DNA of 64,000 nucleotides from Pseudomonadota bacterium (GTDB lineage Bacteria > Desulfobacterota > Desulfobulbia > Desulfobulbales > JAGXFP01): positions 62,001-126,000 of the forward strand of contig JAHJIQ010000030.1 of the NCBI GenBank assembly GCA_018823285.1. The letters run 5' to 3'. The notes below the pieces were generated by a model. That model had not been told where the DNA came from. It did no database searches and saw nothing but the letters and a program-made list of their open reading frames with translations. Positions within the stretch are counted from its first letter, which is position 1. Every line of letters starts with the position of its first letter. Of the stretch, positions 50,121 to 59,471 are shown one piece after another. The position numbers and the translations under genes are program-made.

Positions 50121-52523
50121 ATGATGAGTAGCAGAATGAGCACGGCACTACTGAGTCTGACGGCTGTATTGCTTGCCGTTGCTGCAGCCCTCCCCGGCAA
50201 CGCGGCCACCGTTGAATACGATCTGGCGATTGTCGAGCAGGAGATAAATTTTACGGGCCATCCGGAAATGGGGATGACCCTGAACGGCGGTATTCCCGGA
50301 CCGACCTTGCGTTTTACCGAGGGGGATCTTGCCAGGATCAGGGTGAGTAACAGAATGGGTGTGGATTCCTCCATTCACTGGCATGGCCTTCTGGTGCCTC
50401 CCGGGATGGACGGAGTTCCGCTGATCAGTTTTCCCCCGATCAGACCCGGTGCCACCTTCACTTACGAATTTCCGATTCGTCAGAGCGGCACATACTGGTA
50501 TCACTCCCATACAAATCTTCAGGAGCAGCGGGGGGTGTATGGGGCAATTGTGATCGAGCCTTTGTCCGCAAACGATACGGAAAAGGTCGATCAGGACCAT
50601 GTTGTCCTCCTCTCCGACTGGACCGATGAAGATCCCCGGGCGGTGCTGAAAACCCTGAAGCGCGGCAGCGACTGGTACGCACTGCAGAAGGGGAGTGGTC
50701 AGAGTATTCTGGGCGCTGCCCGGATGGGGATGGCCGGGGCATATTTTTCCCGGGAACTGCAAAGAATGCCACCGATGGATATCGCCGATATCGCCTATGA
50801 CCGCTTTCTCGCCAATGGCAAGCCCGAATCACATCTCAAAGCCTCACCGGGTGAACTCGTTCGTCTGCGGATCATCGATGGTTCGGCAACCACCTACTTC
50901 CATCTGGAATTTGCGGGAGGGGTGATGCGTATTGTTGCCGCCGACGGCCAGAATGTACATCCGGTGGAGGAGAAACGCTTTCTGATCGGGGTTGCCGAAA
51001 CCTACGATGTACTGATCAAGGTTCCCAGCTCAGGTTCTTATGAATTCCGGGCCACTGCCCATGACGGTTCAGGATATGCCAGGGTCTGGATCGGCGAAGG
51101 TGAAAAACATCCGGCCGGAGATGTTCCCGTTCCCAATCTGTATCACGCCATGGGGGGACTAAGCCTGAAAAAAATCTTTGCCCTGACGCCTGCCGGGGCC
51201 ATGGGGATGGAGGACCGCAAGGTCGGGAGGGGAATGTTCGACCGGCCTGGAATGGCGGGAATGACCACCATGACGATGGATTCCGGGCACGAAATGGGAG
51301 CAATGAAACAGGCCGGTGGGCAGCATGAAATGGTCGGCAATAATGAAACCGCTCATTCTCCGGCCATGGCGGAGATGGGCATGGAAATGGTCCCGAAGGC
51401 TGCGAGCAAAACAGAGCACCCCATGACCATGGAGCATTCCGGCGCATCCATGGTCATCGCACCCGCCGACAGATCCGGAAAGAAATTCGCCCGCGATTTT
51501 TCCTTTCTGGGAACGGATGTTTCCTCGCGGGCCAATCTTGCCATGGACGGCATGGCCGACCGTCCCTGGCCGCCGTACCATAAACTTAACGCTATTACAA
51601 ATACCGCCCTGCCCCGGGGAGAACCGGTGCGGGAGATCCGGCTGACCCTGGACGGCGATATGGAGCGTTACGTCTGGTTCCTGAACAACAAGCCGCTCTC
51701 CGAAACCGACCACCTGCTGATAAAAGAGGACGAGGTTGTCCGCTTGATCATGATCAACCGGACGATGATGCACCATCCGATGCATCTCCACGGTCATTTC
51801 TTCAGGGTGCTCAACGGTCAGGGCGACCATGCGCCATTAAAGCACACCGTTGATGTGGCGCCGATGTCCACCACCGTGATCGAGTTCGACGCCAATGAAA
51901 AGGGCGACTGGTTTTTCCACTGCCACCTGCTCTATCACATGAAGAGCGGAATGGCCCGGCTGGTCCATTATGATGATTTTACCATCGATCCCGATCTGGC
52001 CGCGATCAGGCCCGGGCTCTACAGGGACTCCTGGTATTTCCAAGGCCGGGCCGGGCTGTTCAGCAATATGGCCGACACCGCACTTGTGCTGTCCAATACC
52101 CGAAATCTGATCAGTACCGAATGGGAAGTCGGCTGGCAGGAAGTGGATGACAACGAGTGGGAGGGAACCCTGAAATGGGGATATTATGTCAATCGGTTTT
52201 TTACCCCCTTTGTCGGCGGGATCGTTGAAGGGGAAAACCGCAAAAGCAACGATGAAAGAGGTTTTGTCGGTTTTCACTATCTGCTGCCGTTGAATATCGA
52301 GGCGAACTGCTGGCTGGATGACGAAAAGGAGACACGGATCAGCATCGAAAAATCCTTCGAGCTGACTCCCCGCCTTTCAATCACCGGCGAGACCCGCTAT
52401 GACTCGGCGGAACGATGGGAGGGCGGGGTCGAGATCAGTTACCTGGTCAACCGGGAGGTTTCGTTGGCCGCCCGCTGGCACACAGACTACGCATTCGGCG
52501 GAGGACTTGAGATCAGGTTCTGA
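50121..52523 (+). CDS. CopA-type multicopper oxidase fused to an outer-membrane-like barrel
   Basis: A Sec-type signal (STALLSLTAVLLAVAAALPGNA, cleavage near residue 29) without a twin Arg is followed by three cupredoxin domains. Copper ligands are HWHGL (86-90), WYHSHTN (126-132), HHPMHLHGH (about 550) and HCHLLYHMKSGM (about 598). A Met-rich stretch (about 355-450, for example GMTTMTMDSGHEMGAM) can bind Cu(I). From about 640 to 800 there are amphipathic strands ending in GGLEIRF, like the CopB/PcoB barrel. Copper oxidase and barrel are normally separate copA and copB genes. Role: periplasmic copper detoxification. Confidence 0.88.
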   Translation: MMSSRMSTALLSLTAVLLAVAAALPGNAATVEYDLAIVEQEINFTGHPEMGMTLNGGIPGPTLRFTEGDLARIRVSNRMGVDSSIHWHGLLVPPGMDGVPLISFPPIRPGATFTYEFPIRQSGTYWYHSHTNLQEQRGVYGAIVIEPLSANDTEKVDQDHVVLLSDWTDEDPRAVLKTLKRGSDWYALQKGSGQSILGAARMGMAGAYFSRELQRMPPMDIADIAYDRFLANGKPESHLKASPGELVRLRIIDGSATTYFHLEFAGGVMRIVAADGQNVHPVEEKRFLIGVAETYDVLIKVPSSGSYEFRATAHDGSGYARVWIGEGEKHPAGDVPVPNLYHAMGGLSLKKIFALTPAGAMGMEDRKVGRGMFDRPGMAGMTTMTMDSGHEMGAMKQAGGQHEMVGNNETAHSPAMAEMGMEMVPKAASKTEHPMTMEHSGASMVIAPADRSGKKFARDFSFLGTDVSSRANLAMDGMADRPWPPYHKLNAITNTALPRGEPVREIRLTLDGDMERYVWFLNNKPLSETDHLLIKEDEVVRLIMINRTMMHHPMHLHGHFFRVLNGQGDHAPLKHTVDVAPMSTTVIEFDANEKGDWFFHCHLLYHMKSGMARLVHYDDFTIDPDLAAIRPGLYRDSWYFQGRAGLFSNMADTALVLSNTRNLISTEWEVGWQEVDDNEWEGTLKWGYYVNRFFTPFVGGIVEGENRKSNDERGFVGFHYLLPLNIEANCWLDDEKETRISIEKSFELTPRLSITGETRYDSAERWEGGVEISYLVNREVSLAARWHTDYAFGGGLEIRF

Positions 52524-52539
52524 TCCTGACCCGGTGGCC

Positions 52540-53079
52540 ATGAAATTTGACCCGTTCAATAACAGAGTGTGCCGGGATATCAGGAATGGTCTGTCGAAGG
52601 GGCTGATGGATGCCCTCCGGAATAAAGACCTCAAGGCGGTGCATACACTTGCGGCAAAATATCTGGCACAGGGTGTTGAGCCATACCAGAAAAAGTACAT
52701 CGAGGGCCGGCTCGGAGGGTATGAAAAAGTTCTGGCAGGAATCCGGCGTCTGGACCCTGACGATGTCTATGACATCGCTCTAAAGCTCTGGGATGCAGAG
52801 TTGTTCTATGAAGTTCATGAATATCTGGAGTTTTACTGGAAGCAGGCGTCCGGTGCGAACCGAGAAATCCTGCAGGCTCTAATTCGGGCAGCAGGCACTT
52901 ACATCCACCTGGAACAGGGGAATGTAAAGGGGGCGGCGAATATGGCCGCAAAAGCGGTCAAAATTCTGGAGAAGAAGGTGAGTCGGGCTCTTCTTCCCGG
53001 ATATCTGGACCTGGGGCTGCTCCTCGTTAAACTCCGTAATCTAGACCCTGTTGCGCCAAAATTAATTCGGCGAATCTGA
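52540..53079 (+). CDS. DUF309-family protein
   Basis: The 179-residue protein has FYEVHEYLEFYWKQASGANRE followed by LQALIRAAGTYIHLEQGN, the DUF309 pattern. The family may carry metal at the HE. The ATG at 52540 lies 16 bases after the oxidase stop; the longer frame overlaps that gene. It is largely helical and soluble. No function is known to me. Confidence 0.82.
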   Translation: MKFDPFNNRVCRDIRNGLSKGLMDALRNKDLKAVHTLAAKYLAQGVEPYQKKYIEGRLGGYEKVLAGIRRLDPDDVYDIALKLWDAELFYEVHEYLEFYWKQASGANREILQALIRAAGTYIHLEQGNVKGAANMAAKAVKILEKKVSRALLPGYLDLGLLLVKLRNLDPVAPKLIRRI

Positions 53080-53083
53080 ATGG

Positions 53084-53242
53084 CTACTCCGCCTCAAATT
53101 CACTTTTGGAGGCGCCGCAGACGGGGCAGACCCAGTCATCCGGCAGGTCTTTGAAGTCGGTGCCGGGTTCGATGCCGCTGTCGGGGTCGCCAAGGGCCGG
53201 GTCGTAAACATAACCGCAGACTGAGCAGACATATTTCTTCAT
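53084..53242 (-). CDS. Rubredoxin
   Basis: Fifty-two residues with both CxxCG knuckles: [16 protein letters not shown] at the start and [16 protein letters not shown] at the end. The single iron bound by four Cys carries electrons. [13 protein letters not shown] centre is canonical. Anaerobes use it for oxygen or peroxide reduction and other donor-acceptor pairs. GGGAG lies six bases before the ATG. It follows the patatin gene, 12 bases apart on the same strand. Confidence 0.96.
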   Translation of the reverse strand: MKKYVCSVCGYVYDPALGDPDSGIEPGTDFKDLPDDWVCPVCGASKSEFEAE

Positions 53243-53254
53243 TTCGTTCTCCCT

Positions 53255-54163
53255 TCAAGTGAACAGTTTTTTAAAAAATGATGGCATGTCACTCTTGCTG
53301 TTTTCTTTGTATACTTCGATAAACTCTTCAGCGGCCACTCGGCCTCTCCGCATACAATCTTCAATACAGCCGAACTGTGCCCAGCTGATGTCTCCAACTT
53401 CAGGCTCGATAATCGCATCGGCGGCTCTCGCCTGCATCTCGTTCAACACTGTTCGGGTTATGGCATTGGTCCGGCGAATGATGTCCAGGGCGGTTTCGGT
53501 AGAGAAATCCTGCTCCAGTTCCTTGCCGACGTTCACCGCAATAACGTAGTCGGCGCCCAGGGAACTGCAGGTGTCAACCGGTAGCTGGTTCACCCAGCCC
53601 CCGTCCATCAACAGGTGACTGTTCAGTGGTATGGGTGGGAATATGCCGGGGATTGCCGAAGAGGCGGCAACTGCCTGCCGGAGGGGGCCTTTGGTGAGAA
53701 CGGTCTCCTCGCCGGTGTTGATATCGGTGCAGACCGCGGCAAAAGGGATTTTCGTTTCCTGGATGTCGATATCGTCGATCAGGAAGTTGATGTTTTCCAT
53801 GTATGTTTCAAGGGAGACAAAGGATTGCTGGTTGGCCAGGAAATAGTTGTAGAAGAGTTTTTTGCGAAAATATCTGGAGAGACTATCCAGCAGGCCGTCA
53901 TGTTTTCTGCCTTCTTCAGCTTCCTTGACAAAATCAAACTGGATCTTGGCATAGCAGTCGCAGGCGAAATATTCATCAATCCTCTGCATGGCCTTTTTGC
54001 AGTCGCCGGTCGTTGCGTAAAGCGCTCCCAGCAGCGCCCCGATGCTTGTGCCAACCACCAGGTCGGGGATAATCCCGTTCTCGGTCAGGGCATCTATGGC
54101 GCCTAAATGGGCGAGGCCACGGGCTCCGCCACCACCGAGAACAAAACCCAATTTTTCTTTCAT
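53255..54163 (-). CDS. Patatin-like phospholipase (RssA-type)
   Basis: The 302-residue protein has the serine-lipase elements LGFVLGGGGARGLAHLGAID (oxyanion loop), VVGTSIGALLGAL (nucleophile Ser near 41) and LLMDGGWVNQLPV (catalytic Asp). It would hydrolyse phospholipid acyl chains. The end is charged. It is divergent to the beta-oxidation operon, sharing a 190-base gap, and may feed it with free fatty acids; that link is inferred. Confidence 0.9.
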   Translation of the reverse strand: MKEKLGFVLGGGGARGLAHLGAIDALTENGIIPDLVVGTSIGALLGALYATTGDCKKAMQRIDEYFACDCYAKIQFDFVKEAEEGRKHDGLLDSLSRYFRKKLFYNYFLANQQSFVSLETYMENINFLIDDIDIQETKIPFAAVCTDINTGEETVLTKGPLRQAVAASSAIPGIFPPIPLNSHLLMDGGWVNQLPVDTCSSLGADYVIAVNVGKELEQDFSTETALDIIRRTNAITRTVLNEMQARAADAIIEPEVGDISWAQFGCIEDCMRRGRVAAEEFIEVYKENSKSDMPSFFKKLFT

Positions 54164-54353
54164 AGCGGCCGTCTCATACTGATAGGGGGTGCATTTTGTA
54201 GCGGCAAAGATCTTCAGTACTATAGATATACTATGAAAATCCTTTGGACAAGGAGCTTTTTGTTCCGTAAATTGTGAAATGCCGGATGCTGCTAACCAAT
54301 GCTTGCATATATTGCCGTAAATCCTTAGGGTCTGTAATAAAGGAGTCAGGCAT

Positions 54354-56018
54354 ATGAAGAAAAGCGATGAAACGATCAGCGGTTTCCTGACAGAACTTTA
54401 CCAGGGGCGATTCAACGACACTCTGTTCCGCACATTCAGCGCGGCGGAACCGGATGAACAAACGAAGCGGATTATCAGTCGCTTTCATGAGCTGATCAAG
54501 GAGTATCCCGCCCTGTCCCTTGAAAAGAGCGGTATGATCCCCGATGAGCTGTGGCAGGGGTTGAAAGAGATCGGTATCTTCGGCCTCAACATCCCTGCCC
54601 GATACGGGGGAGTGGGCTTAAGTCTTACCAATTATTTAAGGGTTCTCAAAGCCATGGCCGGAGTTGATATGGCACTGGCGATCATCCCCACCGCGCATCT
54701 TTCCATCGGTGTGAAAGGGGTTGTTCTCTTCGGTACCGAGGGGCAGAAGAAGAAATATCTGCCGAAGGCAGCGTCCGGAGAAATGCTTTTTGCATACGCA
54801 CTCACCGAGTCCGGCATTGGTTCGGATGCCCAGCACATCACTACTTCCGCCACTCTGTCTGATGATGGCAGCGCTTATCTCATAAACGGCCAGAAGAGTT
54901 ACATCACCAATGGCGGCTATGCCGGCGGGATGGTGGTGTTCGCCCGGATGGAACAGGAAAAGCCCGGATTTATGGGCGCTTTTATTGTCGAGACGGACAT
55001 GGAAGGGGTAACGGTCGGCAAGGATGTTGCCAAGATGGGGCTTACCATCAGTTCCACCACCACCATTCAGTTCAAGGATGTCCGGGTTCCGGTGGAAAAT
55101 CTGCTCGGCAAACCCGGAGATGGTTTCAAGATCGCCATGTCCATCCTGAATTATGGACGCCTTGGGCTCGGAGCCGCTTCCGCCGGGGTAATGAGCCGGT
55201 CGGTTGAAGATATGTTCGAGAGAGCTTCTTCAAGGGTCCAGTTCGGCAGGCCCATCAAGGGATTCGAGCTGATCCAGGACAAGATCGTCCGCGCCGTGGT
55301 CAACGGCTTTGCCGCCGAGGCGATGACAAAGTTTACCGCCCACCTCCTGGAGTCGAATCCTGAGGCCAGCTGCAGCATGGAGAGTTCGCACACCAAACTC
55401 TTCGGCACCACCAGGGGCTGGGATGTTCTTTATGATGCCCTGCAGACTGCGGGTGGCGCCGGGTATCTTTCCGGTTTGCCGTATGAGAAAAGAATGCGGG
55501 ACTTCAGGGTCACCACCATCTTTGAAGGAACGACCGAGATCCACACCATCTATCCGCCTCTGGTCATGATCCGGATTCTGAGCGCCGGTAACCAAAAGAA
55601 GGGGAAGATTGCCTCCTTCCTGTCGCTCCTCGGCAGTTTGCTGAAGCGTCCCGATATCAATCCGGAAACGGATAACCCGGTGTTCCGGAAGGCCGTCTCC
55701 TATGCAGCCGGATGTGTCTGGCGGGTGAGACTGCTGCTGGTCTGGGGCGCGATCCGGTTCGGCAAACGGATTACGGATAAGGAATTTTACCTTGAGCGGA
55801 TCACCCGGGTCAGTGTTTCTCTTTTTGCCATCCTGGCCATGATGGCCAGGATTGAAAGCCATCATCGGGCGGAAAAGGATATCCAGGCCGAGCTCGAACT
55901 CCTTGATTATTTTGTTGAAGAGGAAAAGGAGCGTGGCGGGTCGGGAGCAGGTTTTTGGACCACCCGAAAAGAGAAGCTCCACCGGAGGATTTTTGCACGT
56001 ATGGATTCGGCTCATTAA
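54354..56018 (+). CDS. Acyl-CoA dehydrogenase, VLCAD/ACAD9-like
   Basis: The 554-residue flavoprotein carries out the first oxidation. It contains YALTESGIGSDAQHITTSA, KSYITNGGYAGG, FGRPIKGFELIQDKI and TIFEGTTEIHTIYPP with the Glu base. A C-terminal extension (about 410-554) with VSLFAILAMMARIE is like the membrane-associated long-chain group. AAAGGAG precedes the ATG. First of four genes; the order acyl-CoA dehydrogenase, thiolase, hydratase-dehydrogenase, ligase gives a full degradative set. Confidence 0.9.
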   Translation: MKKSDETISGFLTELYQGRFNDTLFRTFSAAEPDEQTKRIISRFHELIKEYPALSLEKSGMIPDELWQGLKEIGIFGLNIPARYGGVGLSLTNYLRVLKAMAGVDMALAIIPTAHLSIGVKGVVLFGTEGQKKKYLPKAASGEMLFAYALTESGIGSDAQHITTSATLSDDGSAYLINGQKSYITNGGYAGGMVVFARMEQEKPGFMGAFIVETDMEGVTVGKDVAKMGLTISSTTTIQFKDVRVPVENLLGKPGDGFKIAMSILNYGRLGLGAASAGVMSRSVEDMFERASSRVQFGRPIKGFELIQDKIVRAVVNGFAAEAMTKFTAHLLESNPEASCSMESSHTKLFGTTRGWDVLYDALQTAGGAGYLSGLPYEKRMRDFRVTTIFEGTTEIHTIYPPLVMIRILSAGNQKKGKIASFLSLLGSLLKRPDINPETDNPVFRKAVSYAAGCVWRVRLLLVWGAIRFGKRITDKEFYLERITRVSVSLFAILAMMARIESHHRAEKDIQAELELLDYFVEEEKERGGSGAGFWTTRKEKLHRRIFARMDSAH

Positions 56019-56062
56019 AGTCGCATGGGTCATTGCCGTGAAATGATGCAACGGAGAAAGGT

Positions 56063-57349
56063 ATGAAAAAACGGATCGCAATTGTCGGAGGAGTCAGGAC
56101 GCCCTATGTGAAAGCCGGGACCAGGTTCGCCGACCTGAGCGCGGTGGATCTCGGCAGGCTCGTGTCCAGGGAACTCATCGCCCGGACCGGAATCGATCCG
56201 TCGGTGATCGATTCAGTGGTGATCGGCAATGTCTCCCAGCCCATGGAAGCGGTGAACATCGCCCGGGTGATCTCGATCTTTGCCGGTATTCCCGAGCATG
56301 TGCCGGCGTATACTGTGCACCGCAACTGCGCCTCCGGGATCCAGGCCATCGTTTCCGGCGCCCAGTCGATCGCTACCGGTGAGTCGGAAGTAGTGCTGGC
56401 CGGCGGAGTCGAGTCGATGTCGAACATCCCCTTTTTCCTTTCCAAAAAATTTCATGATATTGCGGTCAACTATCTGCACAGCAAATCCCTGAAACGACGG
56501 CTTCTTTCCCTGCTTGAGCTTCGACCCAAAGATTTCATCCCGAAAATCGGCCTGATGTTGGGGCTTACCGATCCCACCTGTCGCCTCAATATGGGGCAGA
56601 CCGCCGAGGTGCTGGCCAGGGAGCTTGGGGTAAGCCGTGAAAGCCAGGATGAGTTTGCCCTTGAAAGTCATAAGAGAACGGTTGCTGCATACGAGGCGGG
56701 GCGATTCAAAGACGAGATCATGACCGTTTTCTGTCCGCCCGATTATCAGGAATCCCTCGATTTTGACAATGGGGCCAGAGCGGATGAAAGCATGGAAATT
56801 TTAAGCAGGCTGCGGCCTTTTTTTGATCGCAAATACGGCACGGTGACTGCCGGCAACTCCTCGCAGATCACCGATGGCGCGGCGGCGGTGATGCTCGCCA
56901 GCGGCAAGGCGGTTAAAAAATACGGCCTGGAGCCCTTGGGGTATGTCGGGGAGTATGCATTTGCCGGGCTCTCGCCGAAGAGAATGGGACTTGGCCCGGC
57001 GTATGCCACCTCGCGTCTTCTGGAGAAATCGGGGCTCGCCCTGGATGAGATCGGCCTGATCGAGATGAACGAGGCCTTTGCCGCCCAGATCATCGCCAAT
57101 GAGATGGTCTTCGCCCAGGATCAACTCGCGGAGCATTACCTGGGCAGAAAGGCGATGGGCGCCATTGACCGGAGCATCATGAACGTGAACGGCGGGGCGA
57201 TTGCCATGGGCCATCCGGTGGGCTCCAGCGGGACGAGGCTGGTGCTGACCCTTCTCCTTGAGATGAGAAGGCGCGGGGTTGGCAGGGGGCTTGCCACCTT
57301 GTGTGTCGGTGGTGGGCAGGGTGCGGCCGTGATCATTGAGAGGACCTGA
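56063..57349 (+). CDS. Acetyl-CoA acyltransferase (thiolase)
   Basis: The 428-residue thiolase begins RIAIVGGVRTPYVKAGTRF. It has the nucleophile Cys in HRNCASGIQAI (near residue 89), MNEAFAAQIIAN, GGAIAMGHPVGSSGTRL and the second Cys in LCVGGGQG. It cleaves 3-ketoacyl-CoA. It is similar to FadI/FadA in length with an insert around 140-170 (LKRRLLSLLELRPKDFIPK), typical of the FadI type. The fadJ-type start lies one base after its stop. Confidence 0.92.
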   Translation: MKKRIAIVGGVRTPYVKAGTRFADLSAVDLGRLVSRELIARTGIDPSVIDSVVIGNVSQPMEAVNIARVISIFAGIPEHVPAYTVHRNCASGIQAIVSGAQSIATGESEVVLAGGVESMSNIPFFLSKKFHDIAVNYLHSKSLKRRLLSLLELRPKDFIPKIGLMLGLTDPTCRLNMGQTAEVLARELGVSRESQDEFALESHKRTVAAYEAGRFKDEIMTVFCPPDYQESLDFDNGARADESMEILSRLRPFFDRKYGTVTAGNSSQITDGAAAVMLASGKAVKKYGLEPLGYVGEYAFAGLSPKRMGLGPAYATSRLLEKSGLALDEIGLIEMNEAFAAQIIANEMVFAQDQLAEHYLGRKAMGAIDRSIMNVNGGAIAMGHPVGSSGTRLVLTLLLEMRRRGVGRGLATLCVGGGQGAAVIIERT

Positions 57350-57350
57350 G

Positions 57351-59465
57351 ATGAAAGCATTCAAATTTGATAGAAGGGATGATGGCATCGGGGAAGTCAC
57401 CTTTGACCTGCCCGATTCAAAGGTCAATATCCTGAGCCCCTCAGTCGTGGTCGAGTTGGAGGAACTGATCAGCGGGCTGGCCGGTGACCCAGGCCTTAAA
57501 GGAGTGATCTTTGCCTCCGGCAAGAAGGACAATTTCATTGCCGGGGCCGATATCTCGGTGATTGAGAAGATAGGTTCCGAAGAGGAAGGGGTGGCGTTGG
57601 CCTCCCAGGGGCAGAAGGTCTTTAACGATCTTGCCGCTCTCCCTTTCCCGACAGTGGCGGTAATTGACGGATCATGCCTCGGCGGCGGCACCGAATTTGC
57701 GCTGGCCTGCACTTACAGGGTTCTTTCCGATAACCCGAAGTCCTTTCTCGGCCTGCCTGAGACGCAGCTTGGGATCATCCCCGGATTCGGCGGCACTCAG
57801 CGCCTTCCCCGTCTGGTGGGGATTGTCGAAGCGGTCAGGATGATCACCTCCGGAGCCAGAATCTATGGCGGCAAAGCATTGCGCATGGGGCTGGTCGATG
57901 AAGTAGCGGCGGTTGAAAACCTGCCGGCGGCAGCCGTGAAGCTTATTTCCGGTCATCCGGAGCGAAAGCAGTGCAGATTTTGTATGGGAACATTTGTCGC
58001 ACAGCTTGACCGCTTCCCGTTGTGGCGGTGGCTCGTCTTCCGTCAGGCGCGGCAGGAGGTTACCAAAAAAACCGGGGAGCATTATCCGGCACTTTTCAAA
58101 GCGATCGACGCCATCGAGCAGGGATTGTCTGCCGGCATGGCAAAAGGTCTGGAGGTTGAGGCAACCCTTCTGGGCCGGCTGGCGGTAACCGGGACCGCGA
58201 GAAATCTCCAGAAAGTATTTCGGTTGCATGAAAAATTCTCCAGGGTAGACACCTCATCGGTCAAGAACTTCGCCAAAATCGGGGTGGTCGGGGCCGGGGT
58301 CATGGGCGGCGGGATCGTTGGCCTGATCGCCGAACATGCGATGCAGCCTCGGCTGATCAACCGTTCCACCAAGGGGATCAGTGTTGCGCTTGAGGCGATT
58401 TCCAGGGTGCTCGCCGGTAAACTGCGGAAAAGGATTTATACCCGTGACCAGGTGGAGAGGTTGAAAGGAGCGGTCACCTGGGATACGACCATGCGGGGCA
58501 TGCACACGCTCAATGCGGTGATCGAGGCGGTGGTCGAAGAGATGGCGGTGAAGAAAAAAATCCTGGCCGATATTGCGGGAGTGGTCGGCAACTCCACCCT
58601 GATCCTGTCAAACACTTCATCGCTGTCGATCACCGAAATGGCGAAGGATGTGCAGAATCCCGCCCGGGTGGCTGGGTTTCATTTCTTCAATCCGGTCGAC
58701 AGGATGAAGCTGGTCGAGGTGATCCACGGCGAACAGACTTCGGAAGAGACGGTGGCCAAGGGTATGGCGCTTGCCAAGAGGCTTGGCAAGATCCCGGTCA
58801 GGGTCAAGGACAGCCCCGGTTTTCTGGTGAACCGGTTGCTCTTGCCGTATCTGAATGAAGCGGCGAGGATGCTCGAAGAAGGCGGCCGGATCGACCGGAT
58901 CGATCGCGCGATGACCGCCTTCGGCATGCCCCTGGGGCCGTTCAGGCTTCTCGATATGGTGGGGCTCGATATCGCGGCCCATGTCGCCGAAATATTGAAT
59001 CGCGCCTTCGGTGAGAGAATGCGTCCATCACCCTTGCTCGCCTCGATGCAGGTGGCTGGGCGTCTCGGCAACAAAAACGGCAGGGGGTTTTACGATTACG
59101 GCAGCAAGCGAAACGGGGACCTGGCTGATGATATTTATTCCCTGTTGCAGCTTGATCAGGTGCCCGGCAAAACCTTCAGCGACGAGGAGATTGTCGATCG
59201 GCTGATCATGCCGATGATCAATGAAGCTGTCCTCTGTCTGGAGGAAAGTGTGGTGAGCGATGCCGGAACCGTTGATGCGGCGATGATCTTCGGCGCGGGT
59301 TTCCCTCCGTACACCGGTGGTCTGATCCGTTATGCAGATACCGTCGGCGCAGGAGAGGTGGTCCGCAGGCTGGGGGAACTTGTCGGCAAGGGCGGTGAAA
59401 GGTTTGCGCCGGCACCATTGCTCCGGAAGATGGCGGAGCTGGGCGCAGGTTTTTATGACGATTGA
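57351..59465 (+). CDS. fadJ: Fatty-acid oxidation enzyme, enoyl-CoA hydratase / 3-hydroxyacyl-CoA dehydrogenase
   Basis: The bifunctional protein has 704 residues. The crotonase half (about 1-190) shows GVIFASGKKDNFIAGADIS, IDGSCLGGGTEFALACTYR and LPETQLGIIPGFGGTQRLPR. The dehydrogenase half has FAKIGVVGAGVMGGGIVGLI (NAD-binding, about 303-322), HFFNPVDRMKLVEVI and DSPGFLVNRLLLPY. It takes trans-enoyl-CoA to 3-ketoacyl-CoA. The FadJ name is given over FadB because of the pairing with the FadI-type thiolase. Start after the TGA in CTGAGATGA. Confidence 0.88.
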   Translation: MKAFKFDRRDDGIGEVTFDLPDSKVNILSPSVVVELEELISGLAGDPGLKGVIFASGKKDNFIAGADISVIEKIGSEEEGVALASQGQKVFNDLAALPFPTVAVIDGSCLGGGTEFALACTYRVLSDNPKSFLGLPETQLGIIPGFGGTQRLPRLVGIVEAVRMITSGARIYGGKALRMGLVDEVAAVENLPAAAVKLISGHPERKQCRFCMGTFVAQLDRFPLWRWLVFRQARQEVTKKTGEHYPALFKAIDAIEQGLSAGMAKGLEVEATLLGRLAVTGTARNLQKVFRLHEKFSRVDTSSVKNFAKIGVVGAGVMGGGIVGLIAEHAMQPRLINRSTKGISVALEAISRVLAGKLRKRIYTRDQVERLKGAVTWDTTMRGMHTLNAVIEAVVEEMAVKKKILADIAGVVGNSTLILSNTSSLSITEMAKDVQNPARVAGFHFFNPVDRMKLVEVIHGEQTSEETVAKGMALAKRLGKIPVRVKDSPGFLVNRLLLPYLNEAARMLEEGGRIDRIDRAMTAFGMPLGPFRLLDMVGLDIAAHVAEILNRAFGERMRPSPLLASMQVAGRLGNKNGRGFYDYGSKRNGDLADDIYSLLQLDQVPGKTFSDEEIVDRLIMPMINEAVLCLEESVVSDAGTVDAAMIFGAGFPPYTGGLIRYADTVGAGEVVRRLGELVGKGGERFAPAPLLRKMAELGAGFYDD

Positions 59466-59471
59466 TCGATC

